Assembly: GCF_021065005.1 (NCBI RefSeq) | Contig: NZ_CP069247.1 | Span: forward strand, 186,001 to 250,000 | DNA length: 64,000 nucleotides | Direction: 5' to 3' | Source: Candidatus Gromoviella agglomerans | GTDB lineage: Bacteria; Pseudomonadota; Alphaproteobacteria; CAJXXZ01; G021065005 | Part shown: positions 54,701-62,127 of the stretch, piece by piece | Position numbering within the stretch: the first letter of the stretch is position 1 | Layout: every line of letters starts with the position of its first letter | Made by a program: the position numbers and the translations under genes | Notes under the pieces: generated by a model | What the model saw: only the letters and a program-made list of their open reading frames with translations | Databases searched by the model: none | Told to the model about the DNA's origin: nothing

Positions 54701-56626
54701 AGAATCCAACTGTCGATTTATTTCCACTAAATGTTGACTTTGAAGATTATAATTCTCAATTATACCTGCTCCAAATAGCAAAGAATCGACTATTGATTCT
54801 CCATAACCTGCAAATTGAGGATGCTTTTTTAGTTCAGAATATTGAGATAGCAGATTAACACCACCACCTGGCTTAGTAGAATCAATACGATACTTCAGAT
54901 CACTCATACAACTATTAATAAGGCCAACCAAATATCCAGTAATCTTCTGTATAGACTCTTTATCAACACCTCCTATGCGAAAGAGAATTAATCCTTGATT
55001 AATAAGATTTACAGCAGAAAACCCCTTAATATTTCGAGTATAATATTCGACCTCCTTAAGATTATTAATATTATTACGTAACTCTCTAGGCAAATAAGCA
55101 TCAATGGTATGCATACATATAGGAAGTTCTTCTTTATCATATACAATACGACCTAATCCTTCCTCGAGAAAAATTAATCCTTGACTAATAACATCCGGAT
55201 TAGTTTTATCCAAGGTATCCACCACTATCAGATCTAAGCTTCCGTCAGGGTCTATCTGTTCTTCTTCACTAATTGATTGGTGCAAAAAATCTAGCCTCAC
55301 CTTTTTTGGTGAGTTAGTCACCATCAATTTAGTCAGGTGATTCAGTTGCTTCATCAACGCATTAAAGTGATCTGGAGATTCATCACTCTCTGAATTTTGC
55401 TGATTTTCTTTTTGTATGGGTGATTGATGAATGATTTTAATGCATTCCAGTTCTTTTATAGCAGAATCTAGAGCTTTATTTTTTTCTTCAAGCTCAATCA
55501 CTTTTTCAGTACGCGCTTCGCATATTCTAACTAACTGCTTATTATGCATATCTAGCTCTGCAATTGACTGTTCATGAAGATTGTTTTTATTTCTAAGACG
55601 TTCTATCTCTGCATTGGCTTGATCGAGACATAGAGCGTACTCTTGATTTGTTGCTTTTAAAGATACCTGATATTCATGGTCCCGTTTATTTTGTTCATAA
55701 GATACACTAAGCTCATCTATAATGGATGGTATTATATTACTTACAAAATCCATAAGAGAAATTGGAGCGTCTAATCCACATGACTTACTAAGGGTTTCTG
55801 AATGCTTTTTCAGCTCATCTATAATGGATGGTATTACATTACTTACAAAATCCATAAGAGAAATTGGAGCGTCTAATCCACATGACTTACTAAGGGTTTC
55901 TGAATGCTTTTTCAGCTCATCTATAATGGATGGTATTACATTACTTACAAAATCCATAAGAGAAATTGGAGCGTCTAATCCACATGACTTACTAAGGGTT
56001 TCTGAATGCTTTTTCAGCTCATCTATCATCCTGATGAATTGTAGTGTAGGCTCCCCTTCGTCACCCAATTCTTTAGATAAATCAAGGTTTTCACACAATT
56101 GTATAATAAACTTTTCAAGTATCTGTAATCTTTCAAGTTTTTCTGCTACATCTCCATCTTGATTAAATTGCTCATCTTGCTTGGATTTTTTTACAAATTT
56201 ATCCTCAGAACTTGCACATTGCAACTGAAGAAATTGCACTTCCTCCTCTAATACTGCAATGCGTGAGTCCCTCTCTTTCAATTCGAGTTTTAATTTTTCT
56301 ATTTCATCAAGACTATTACGTGATTTAATCTCATATTCCAACTCTAGACGGGGTGAAATTGCCTCCGTAGATGGGCTATTCGGTTGAAGAGATTGATTAG
56401 GAAGCTCATCAATTAACTTTGCAAATAACTGTATCACACTATAAGTACCTGAGTTTCCACCTTGTACAATAATTTTATGCAATTGCGCACTGAGTCTATT
56501 AAATGCTTCTAATTGAGTACTTGACTCAGGACAAGTTGCCTCCAAATTAGAATTAGAACACATAGAAACTGTACTCCACATTGGTAAAATCGTAGTACAA
56601 ACTATTAATATGACCTTTTTCTTCAT
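51752..56626 (-). CDS. Giant exported coiled-coil repeat protein
   Basis: 1,624 residues, unlike any named family I know. A signal peptide (MKKKVILIVCTTILPMWSTV, cleavage near 23) is preceded by AGAGGT seven bases from the ATG. Order: N-terminal coil (about 90-200); three 34-residue repeats (204-306, IIDELKKHSETLSKSCGLDA...); coil with a globular part (about 420-620); 7-residue LRGENNQ/LLGENEE repeats (about 663-741); a long region of 14- and 11-residue units such as LADLRQKLADNEQQ and VVALRQQHEQQ (about 776-1190); EVQT repeats (about 1253-1396); and a non-repetitive C-terminal part of about 230 residues with a basic end. A long periplasmic or surface rod is likely; surface adhesin or host-directed factor is inference. 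Downstream of nothing; its own transcript divergent from xer. Confidence 0.8.
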   Translation of the reverse strand: MKKKVILIVCTTILPMWSTVSMCSNSNLEATCPESSTQLEAFNRLSAQLHKIIVQGGNSGTYSVIQLFAKLIDELPNQSLQPNSPSTEAISPRLELEYEIKSRNSLDEIEKLKLELKERDSRIAVLEEEVQFLQLQCASSEDKFVKKSKQDEQFNQDGDVAEKLERLQILEKFIIQLCENLDLSKELGDEGEPTLQFIRMIDELKKHSETLSKSCGLDAPISLMDFVSNVIPSIIDELKKHSETLSKSCGLDAPISLMDFVSNVIPSIIDELKKHSETLSKSCGLDAPISLMDFVSNIIPSIIDELSVSYEQNKRDHEYQVSLKATNQEYALCLDQANAEIERLRNKNNLHEQSIAELDMHNKQLVRICEARTEKVIELEEKNKALDSAIKELECIKIIHQSPIQKENQQNSESDESPDHFNALMKQLNHLTKLMVTNSPKKVRLDFLHQSISEEEQIDPDGSLDLIVVDTLDKTNPDVISQGLIFLEEGLGRIVYDKEELPICMHTIDAYLPRELRNNINNLKEVEYYTRNIKGFSAVNLINQGLILFRIGGVDKESIQKITGYLVGLINSCMSDLKYRIDSTKPGGGVNLLSQYSELKKHPQFAGYGESIVDSLLFGAGIIENYNLQSQHLVEINRQLDSFQQKNEALEAELLEVRPCLNELRDKNNQLRGENNQLRGKNEELCGENNQLRGENEELLSEYKTLLGENEELLAQYNILRGENKILRGENDELRGENKILREQHDDLPSNSFDADFSDYEAGGHVVESLADQLAESQAVVDLRQKLADNEQQVVALKQKHEQQLADLRQKLADNDQQVVDLRQKLADNEQQVVALKVQHEQQVVALKQQVADNERQLADLRKQLADNEQQLVALKQKHEQQVADNEQQLPDLRKQLADNEQQVVALKVQHEQQVVALRQKLADNEQQLADLRQKLADNEQQLADLRQKLADNEQQVVALRQQHEQQVVDLRQQVAEKDRELADLRQQVAEKDRELADLRKQHEQQVAEKDQQVVALRQQLADNEQQVAEKDQQVVALRQQHEQQVVALRQQVADNEQQVVDLRQQVAEKDRELADLRQQVAEKDRELADLRKQHEQQVAEKDQQVVALRQQLADNEQQVAEKDQQLAALRQQHEQQVVALRQQVADNEQQLVALKQKHEQQVAEKDQQLAALRQQHEQQLAALRVQKTENLQLHDALIDTTHQKEILHNQLNLLRKEFDALKSKTFIERDTQTADTSIKGVEIQVSPQMLAKEVQTAFESQNQGVQTAFESQNQEVQTAFESQNQEVQTAFESQNQEVQTAFESQNQEVQTAFESQNQEVQTAFESQNQEVQTGSPHQMSDQEVQTGSPHQMSDQEVQTAFESQNQEVQTAFESQNQEVQTGSPHQMSDQEVQTESVTELIYFDINSRFVDNSMKTSDGDHYHQDICSDHVLIHYDPHQRQKIHKNYWKLFNAQQKIDSQPYMSVNLHANPEIVNEKNLPEFKIRESKVDVISDEYNNHIPHVCENDHSMYYEGVEVFPDNTGAYNVIDIINFIDSASHLSDYAVVLKTDKIEEITLLKSDNQDSERDIKFRFNLPNQSLRLFRLDDNRFGIIINKAQKTKSRYRMVMMPHENNHGNKDKKRK
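52440..52872 (-). repeat. 33-bp and 39-bp in-frame repeats coding EVQT units
   Basis: Nine copies of an 11-residue unit EVQTAFESQNQ (33 bp; one starts GVQT) and three of a 13-residue unit EVQTGSPHQMSDQ (39 bp). Order in the protein: seven of the first, two of the second, two of the first, one of the second. The 33-bp copies are nearly identical in DNA, which implies recent spread or conversion. Confidence 0.95.
53060..54300 (-). repeat. G/C-rich coiled-coil repeat block (33/42-bp units)
   Basis: About 1.2 kb of mosaic units encoding 14-residue double heptads (LADLRQKLADNEQQ, LADLRQQVAEKDRE) and 11-residue hendecads (VVALRQQHEQQ). A larger stretch of some 240 bp recurs (around 53240-53480 and 53520-53720). 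The block is much richer in G+C than the genome, with codons like CAG, CTG, GCC, GAG favoured. Confidence 0.92.
54407..54640 (-). repeat. 21-bp in-frame heptad repeats
   Basis: About eleven degenerate 21-bp units coding LRGENNQ, LRGKNEE, LLGENEE, LRGENKI and similar; one exact heptad per unit, typical of a regular parallel coiled coil. Confidence 0.85.
55711..56016 (-). repeat. 102-bp x3 in-frame repeat
   Basis: Three nearly identical 102-bp units (starts 55711, 55813, 55915; a further partial start at 56017) coding 34 residues each with KKHSETLSKSCGLDAPISLM; only a V/I change (SNVIPS/SNIIPS) separates the copies. Each holds one cysteine. Confidence 0.95.
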
Positions 56627-56889
56627 ACTTTATACCTCTGCAAGTCCATTTATTTAACAATAACATTTAATAATATATGATTAAACCCAAACAAACAAAT
56701 AGTATGTATAGAAAATTTTGCTGTTTTATATAAAATGGTTCAAGTAAAATACAATAAATAAATTATATTTACTATACTAAATACTAAGGCTATTCAATAA
56801 ATAACATAATTAAACAAAAAAAATAAAATTTTCTCGTTGCATTCAGTTGATAAATAGCATATCTTTTATACTAGTTTTTTGTATCAAAA

Positions 56890-57831
56890 ATGCAAGATAT
56901 ACTTCAAGATGAAGTTATAAAATTATTAACAGACTATGAATCATGGATTTTGCATGAAAAGGCTTACGCAAAAAACACTTTATTCAACTACAAAAATGAC
57001 ATTAAATCACTGTTAATGTTTATGTTTGACAAACAAAAATGCAAAATTTCCTTAAGGGATATAAAGATGACCACTCCATCCTTAATTCGTGAATTTATGA
57101 CCTCAAAAATCATTTGCAAAAACAGCAAAAAACGCACTTTATCATCAATAAAATCACTACATAAATTCATGATTAAAAAAAAAATATTAAGTGAGAGCCA
57201 CATTTTATGCATGGAACAAGGGAAAGGTGAAAAACCAATTCCAAAACCAATCTCATACGAAGAAATCGTTAATATTATTAACAATTCTCCCAACAAACTT
57301 GCTCGCGCAGTATTTTTTTCTCTGTACGCAACGGGATTACGAATATCAGAACTCCTTTCACTGAGATTAACCGATCTCACATGCATGATACAAAAAAGAG
57401 AAATAATAGTAAAAGGAAAAGGAGAGAAAGAAAGATTAGTACCAATTATAAGCAAACAAATAAAACTGATTATAGATTATTTGTCAGAAAAATATAAAAT
57501 TCACGAATCAGAATTCGAAAACTTGATTCAACAAAAATCAAATGAATTCATATTTTCCTCGAAAAGAAATGTGGATAAACCACTGTCAGCGAGGTATATT
57601 CAGATAATCATGAAAACAATCATTGAAAAAAATGGAATACATAAAAGATATACACCTCATAGCTTTCGCCACAGCTTTGCATCTCACATGATTGAAGATG
57701 GAGCTCCCATTCGTCATGTTCAAGAATTGATGGGCCACAAATCCATAAGATCGACTCAAATATACACAAAAATAGATACTAGAAAATTCATTGCAAATCA
57801 TCAAAAATTCCATCCTCGAAATAATAATTGA
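56890..57831 (+). CDS. Tyrosine recombinase, Xer type
   Basis: 313 residues with an N-terminal SAM-like DNA-binding domain and a complete catalytic set: Arg151 (ATGLRISELLSLRL), Lys175 (IVKGKGEKER), His257 and Arg260 (PHSFRHSFASHM), His283 (LMGHKSIRSTQ) and Tyr292 (IYTKID). It ends HQKFHPRNNN, near the usual XerC/D end. XerC/XerD resolve chromosome dimers at dif; which of the two this is cannot be told without comparison. The stop codon arises where a tandem copy of the 3' end begins, so the last codons may have been altered by the duplication. Confidence 0.9.
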   Translation: MQDILQDEVIKLLTDYESWILHEKAYAKNTLFNYKNDIKSLLMFMFDKQKCKISLRDIKMTTPSLIREFMTSKIICKNSKKRTLSSIKSLHKFMIKKKILSESHILCMEQGKGEKPIPKPISYEEIVNIINNSPNKLARAVFFSLYATGLRISELLSLRLTDLTCMIQKREIIVKGKGEKERLVPIISKQIKLIIDYLSEKYKIHESEFENLIQQKSNEFIFSSKRNVDKPLSARYIQIIMKTIIEKNGIHKRYTPHSFRHSFASHMIEDGAPIRHVQELMGHKSIRSTQIYTKIDTRKFIANHQKFHPRNNN

Positions 57832-58059
57832 AGATGGAGCCCGTTGTTCAAGAATTGATGCATCACAAATCCATAAGATCGACTCAAATATACACAAAAA
57901 TAGATACTAGAAAATTCATCAAACCATCAAAAATTCCATCCTCGAAATAATAATTGAAGTGAAGCCCGTTGTTCAAGAATTGATGGGCCACAAATCCATA
58001 AGATCGACTCAAATATACACAAAAATAGATACTAGAAAATTCATTGCAAATCATCAAAA
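57691..58059 (+). pseudogene. Tandem copies of the recombinase 3' end
   Basis: Three repeats: 57691-57826 (inside the gene), 57827-57952 and 57953-58059. Each starts ATTGAAG and includes codons for VQELM-x-HKSIRSTQIYTKID with the catalytic His/Tyr. Copies 2 and 3 share a derived GCCCGTTGTTCAAG where the gene has GCTCCCATTCGTCATGTTCAAG-type sequence, so one was copied from the other. Copy 2 is damaged (MHHKS, then TRKFIKPSK); copy 3 keeps an open frame from a GTG at 57959 to 58156 but lacks the rest of the enzyme. Confidence 0.88.
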
Positions 58060-58117
58060 TGGTGACAATCAAAAATTTATCAACAAGCAAGATTCATATA
58101 AATTTATCTCGAGACAA

Positions 58118-58726
58118 TTACTTGCGATCCACACCAACTCCCTTCAATTTCTTTAACAAAGAGTAAAGACTAGACTCAATTCCATCCAAATCAGAAGATA
58201 TTTTGTTATACGCCAAAGTCGAAGGAATCGCAACCAACAAACCAATAGCAGTAGCAAGCAAAGACTCTGCAATTCCTGGAGCTATAGCGGCAATTCCGAC
58301 ATCACTTGCCATAGCCCTAAAGCTTGACATTATACCCCATACAGTTCCCAATAAACCTATAAAAGGAGATATCGAACCAACCGAAGCTATATAGTCTATC
58401 CCACTTCTCAAATCAAAAATATAATCATCAACAACAGATTCCATGGTAAAAAAATTTATAGACCCTCGTTCTGCCATTCTATTCATGTAAGCATAGAATT
58501 TCACAGAAAATTCGCCTCTAAGAGAAGAAATACTAGATATAAAAGAAAAAACAGAAGAAGACATAGATAAAGAAGAATGTAAATCTCTACATAAACCTTT
58601 TGCAGACGAAATTTGCCTAACCTTAATAAAGATAAATCCCCAAGACCAAATAGATATTAAAAACATAGCTATCATCAATATTTTTACGAACAAAGATGAC
58701 AACAAAAAAAGCTCAATCAGAAACAC
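58118..58726 (-). CDS. tolQ: Tol-Pal system proton channel subunit
   Basis: 202 residues of the MotA/TolQ/ExbB family: N-terminal helix (LLSSLFVKILMIAMFLISIW), a cytoplasmic loop, then two helices with SVGSISPFIGLLGTVWGIMS and APGIAESLLATAIGLLVAIPS. Start is a GTG at 58726 with GGAGG eight bases upstream. TolQ with TolR powers the Tol-Pal link during constriction; pal is at 6.6 kb, and no tolR follows here, the place being taken by xer repeat debris. ExbB is the alternative name for the fold, less likely given Pal. Confidence 0.88.
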   Translation of the reverse strand: MFLIELFLLSSLFVKILMIAMFLISIWSWGFIFIKVRQISSAKGLCRDLHSSLSMSSSVFSFISSISSLRGEFSVKFYAYMNRMAERGSINFFTMESVVDDYIFDLRSGIDYIASVGSISPFIGLLGTVWGIMSSFRAMASDVGIAAIAPGIAESLLATAIGLLVAIPSTLAYNKISSDLDGIESSLYSLLKKLKGVGVDRK

Positions 58727-58750
58727 CTCAGCAACCTCCGCAATAACAGA

Positions 58751-59461
58751 TCAATCATTTCTCCTGTTACCAAAAAAACGCAACATAAACACAAACAAAT
58801 TAACGAAATTCACGTACAGAGACAAAGAGCCAATTATAGCAATCTTGTTTAAACTCTCACCATTCATAGAGTAATGAGAATGAATAGATATTAAATTCTG
58901 AATATTATAAGCAGTCAAAGCAGTAAAAACTACAACTCCAATGAGAGAAATAACAAAATCGAGTGAACTACTCTTAATGAATATATTAAGAACAGAAGCA
59001 ATCATTATTCCAACAACACCCATAAACATAAACATTCCCATGTAAGACAAGTCTTTTTTTGTACTTCTACCATATATAGCAGCAGACAAAAAAACTCCAG
59101 AAGTCACAAAAAAAGTCCTAGCTATACTCTCTCCTGTGTACAAAAGAAAAACTGAAGACATAGAAACAGCCATTAGCATACAATATAGCCAAAATAAATT
59201 TTGCAACATATAAACACTCATAGATTGAAACCTAGCACTAATGTACATAGACACACCAAGAGGCGCGAGAGCAAAAACAAAAAACAAAGGTGTGCTAAAA
59301 ATAGCATGCATGACGTGAGGCATATTAGAAAGAATCAATGAAAGCACGCCAGTAAGAGCCAAGCCTCCAGACATAAACAAAAAAACTCTAGATAGAAAAG
59401 AACGAACATCAACCGACATGTTATACCCCATGCGAGGGTTTTGCCCATAATTTATTTGCAT
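58751..59461 (-). CDS. Bax inhibitor-1/YccA family membrane protein
   Basis: 236 residues with seven hydrophobic segments. Starts with a short polar leader (NPRMGYNMSVDVRSFLSRVF) and shows the family pattern LFFVFALAPLGVSMYISARF, TGESIARTFFVTSGVFLSAA, YGRSTKKDLSYMGMFMFMGV, and FTALTAYNIQNLISIH. Homologues are calcium-leak channels or regulators of membrane proteases. It lies 24 bases before tolQ on the same strand and probably shares its transcript. Confidence 0.9.
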   Translation of the reverse strand: MQINYGQNPRMGYNMSVDVRSFLSRVFLFMSGGLALTGVLSLILSNMPHVMHAIFSTPLFFVFALAPLGVSMYISARFQSMSVYMLQNLFWLYCMLMAVSMSSVFLLYTGESIARTFFVTSGVFLSAAIYGRSTKKDLSYMGMFMFMGVVGIMIASVLNIFIKSSSLDFVISLIGVVVFTALTAYNIQNLISIHSHYSMNGESLNKIAIIGSLSLYVNFVNLFVFMLRFFGNRRND

Positions 59462-59691
59462 ATCAGATCACCAGACCAAAGTTATGACAATTATACAAGC
59501 AATTTTCACAAAATACAAATCAAAAAACAATTAAGTAGACAAATAAAAATATAAGAAACATCAATATAATCTTGAAAATTTATTTACAATCAAAAAACAC
59601 CCTACCGAAGTTTAGTAGAAAGACACAAAACACAAGTAGATGATAAAAGTATCAAAGAATAGAAATCAATCCAATGAAATAACTTTGGAAG

Positions 59692-60057
59692 TTATACAAG
59701 CTGAATGTATGCCATCTCAGAACCGTCACCCAATCTGTATCCAGCGCGCACAATTCTAGTATATCCACCATTCCTATCTTGATATTTTTTCCCTATTTCA
59801 TCAATCAATTTACATGCAACGTCAGGAGATTGCACACTACCATGCAAAATAGAAATTATCCTTCTTCTAGAATACAAATCTCCTTTCTTTCCAAGAGTTA
59901 TCAACCTCTCAGCAAATGGCCTCAAAGCCTTTGCTTTAGTTATAGTAGTCTTTATTTTATCACCAGACAAAAACAAAGACATACTCAAACTTGACAACAA
60001 AAATTCTCTATTTCTTCCACCTTTCGTAAGTTTATAACGCAAAATATTATGTCGCAT
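59692..60057 (-). CDS. rplQ: 50S ribosomal protein L17
   Basis: 121 residues with the L17 start MRHNILRYKLTKGGRNREFL (family: MRH-x-x-x-x-x-KLxRxxxHRxA), ITKAKALRPFAERLITLGK and the C-terminal GGYTRIVRAGYRLGD. Strong Shine-Dalgarno GAGGAGGT upstream. Last gene of rpsM-rpsK-rpoA-rplQ. Confidence 0.97.
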   Translation of the reverse strand: MRHNILRYKLTKGGRNREFLLSSLSMSLFLSGDKIKTTITKAKALRPFAERLITLGKKGDLYSRRRIISILHGSVQSPDVACKLIDEIGKKYQDRNGGYTRIVRAGYRLGDGSEMAYIQLV

Positions 60058-60086
60058 TTTTACACCTCCTCATAATCTCGATCAAT

Positions 60087-61244
60087 TTATGATACACCAT
60101 CATCACCACCATCACCATCCTCTACAGAAAAACTATCACCCCTAGAATTCCCAAAATAAGCAGCATTATATGCAGCTGTATCCTCATTCACTTCAGTCAT
60201 CATATCCAAAATTCGCTGAGGAATATCCATCCCAAGAGACAACCCCTGAGAAGCAAGCACACTTTTTACCTCAAGAAGGGACTTATGACCAAAATTCGCT
60301 ATAAAAAGCAATTCTTTATCTGTCATTTGCACCAATTGCCAAATCTTCATAGGACGATCTACCCCACCTCTCTCCTTTTGCATATTCCGCAAACAGTTAC
60401 TAGAGCGAACCGTCAACTCAAGCTGATCAACACTTCTCATCAATTTTTCACAGAGATCACTATCGGAACTTTTCATGATATTATCATCATAAAGCCCCGT
60501 AGATTTACTTTCCAGAACCTTCATATCACCAGAAATTTTAGCAAACTGATTCACCAAAAAACTAGCAGACTTTTTAACTACATCATCAGGAGTAATGGAA
60601 CCATCCGTACGAACATTTAAAGTCAATCTCTCACACTTTTGCCCATCTGGAGATCTAATCTCATCTATAACAAAAGAGAAAGACTCAACAGGAGAATAAT
60701 TAGAACTTACAGGCATAGACAATCCTTCAATATTCCACAAATACTTCTCATCATCATCAGAATGAAAAGATTTCTCAACAAATCCTATTCCGGATTTTAC
60801 CAATATATATATATCTAGTTCTCGTGCTTCAGATATCTCACAAATATAAGTTTCAGGATTAATACAAGAAACATCATCATTATGAACAATCGAATTCCCA
60901 TTAACTATACAGGGACCAACGGCATGTACATGCAAAAGAACAGGAGATTTTAAACTATCGCCAGAACAACGAAATCTAAGAGCTTTGAGATTTGTCAAAA
61001 TATCCACAACATCCTCAATTACTCCAGAAACATTTGAAAACTCATGCCGAACACCAGGAATTTTTACAGCACAAACCGCAATACCCTCCATCGAAGAAAA
61101 AGCAACTCTCCGTAATGAATTACCAAAAATGACTCCAAATCCATATTTGAAAGGTTCAACAATAACAGAACCACTTCTCCCCTTATCAGATAAATTCCTA
61201 TATAAAACCTTATAAGGTTCCAATACATATCTCGCAGAAAACAT
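60087..61244 (-). CDS. rpoA: RNA polymerase alpha subunit
   Basis: 385 residues. N-terminal assembly domain: [54 protein letters not shown]-terminal domain: [16 protein letters not shown] and [20 protein letters not shown]. It is about 45 aa longer than usual, with an insert between the domains ([19 protein letters not shown]) and an acidic, Gly/Asp-rich tail. Starts two bases after rpsK, with AAGGAGAAG lying in the rpsK end. Confidence 0.97.
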   Translation of the reverse strand: MFSARYVLEPYKVLYRNLSDKGRSGSVIVEPFKYGFGVIFGNSLRRVAFSSMEGIAVCAVKIPGVRHEFSNVSGVIEDVVDILTNLKALRFRCSGDSLKSPVLLHVHAVGPCIVNGNSIVHNDDVSCINPETYICEISEARELDIYILVKSGIGFVEKSFHSDDDEKYLWNIEGLSMPVSSNYSPVESFSFVIDEIRSPDGQKCERLTLNVRTDGSITPDDVVKKSASFLVNQFAKISGDMKVLESKSTGLYDDNIMKSSDSDLCEKLMRSVDQLELTVRSSNCLRNMQKERGGVDRPMKIWQLVQMTDKELLFIANFGHKSLLEVKSVLASQGLSLGMDIPQRILDMMTEVNEDTAAYNAAYFGNSRGDSFSVEDGDGGDDGVS

Positions 61245-61246
61245 AT

Positions 61247-61675
61247 TTATACTCTTCTCCTTTTTCTTGGTGTCGGACCATTGTGTGGTACTGGAGTAAC
61301 ATCATATATATCCGAAATTGGCAATCCAACACTAGCCAACCCACGTACAGCTGCATCTTTTCCTGGACCAGGACCTTTAACATATACTCCTTCCAAATTT
61401 TGCAAACCATACTCAGATTGAGCCTTTCTGAGTACAAACTCTGCAGTAACCTGAGCAGCATGAGGAGTCGATTTTCTAGGACCACTAAACCCCCTAGCTC
61501 CAGAAGAAGACGCACATATAACATTCCCAAATTGATCTGTCAAAGTCACTATAGTGTTATTAAAACTCGCATTCACAAACACTTTACCAGAAGTTACAGT
61601 CTTCAATTTTCTCTTGACTATAGATCCAGTCTTAGATCCACCTTTTAACGACCTACTTTTATCATTACGACTCAT
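61247..61675 (-). CDS. rpsK: 30S ribosomal protein S11
   Basis: 142 residues from the ATG at 61675 with GGAG seven bases upstream (a TTG two codons earlier also opens the frame). Core: [59 protein letters not shown], and the end [18 protein letters not shown]. An extra basic leader of about 15 residues precedes the core. Confidence 0.97.
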   Translation of the reverse strand: MSRNDKSRSLKGGSKTGSIVKRKLKTVTSGKVFVNASFNNTIVTLTDQFGNVICASSSGARGFSGPRKSTPHAAQVTAEFVLRKAQSEYGLQNLEGVYVKGPGPGKDAAVRGLASVGLPISDIYDVTPVPHNGPTPRKRRRV

Positions 61676-61713
61676 AAACAATCTCCAATTAAATCAAAAA
61701 AAATCAACAACAA

Positions 61714-62064
61714 TCAAATTGTCTTCAAAGAACGTCGAGTTTTAGCATTTGTATGAGTTCTCTGCCCCCTGCAAGGCAAACCCCTTATATGCCTTAGCCC
61801 TCTATAGCAACCTATATCAATCAATCTCCTGATATCATTACGCACCTGAGTCCTAAGATCTCCACCAACCTTGTAATTATTGTCTATGATGGAACGCATA
61901 AAAATGATCTGCTCATTAGTCAAATCCTTAATTCTAACAGAAGGATCGAGATTCATATCTTGTCTTATCTTCAAGGCAGTCTTCTTTCCAATCCCATAGA
62001 TGTAACTCAAAGATATTTCAACTCGCTTATCTGATGGAATAGTAGTTCCAGATATGATCAACAT
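61714..62064 (-). CDS. rpsM: 30S ribosomal protein S13
   Basis: 116 residues: ISGTTIPSDKRVEISLSYIY, GIGKKTALKI, VRNDIRRLIDIGCYRGLRHI, RGLPCRGQRTHTNAKTRR. The usual second-helix and C-terminal tail that contacts the P-site tRNA are present but the extreme Lys-rich end is short. First of the rpsM-rpsK-rpoA-rplQ set, separated from the rest of the str/spc cluster by lgt. Confidence 0.97.
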   Translation of the reverse strand: MLIISGTTIPSDKRVEISLSYIYGIGKKTALKIRQDMNLDPSVRIKDLTNEQIIFMRSIIDNNYKVGGDLRTQVRNDIRRLIDIGCYRGLRHIRGLPCRGQRTHTNAKTRRSLKTI

Positions 62065-62127
62065 TCATCAAAAAAACAAAAACATGCTTCATAATGTGTG
62101 ATATTTGCAAAATTGTCAATAATAACA

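Noticed and set aside
57959-58156. Separate small gene carrying a recombinase C-terminus
   Set aside because: It is tandem copy 3 of the Xer tail, begins at a GTG without a Shine-Dalgarno and runs into the tolQ end on the other strand.
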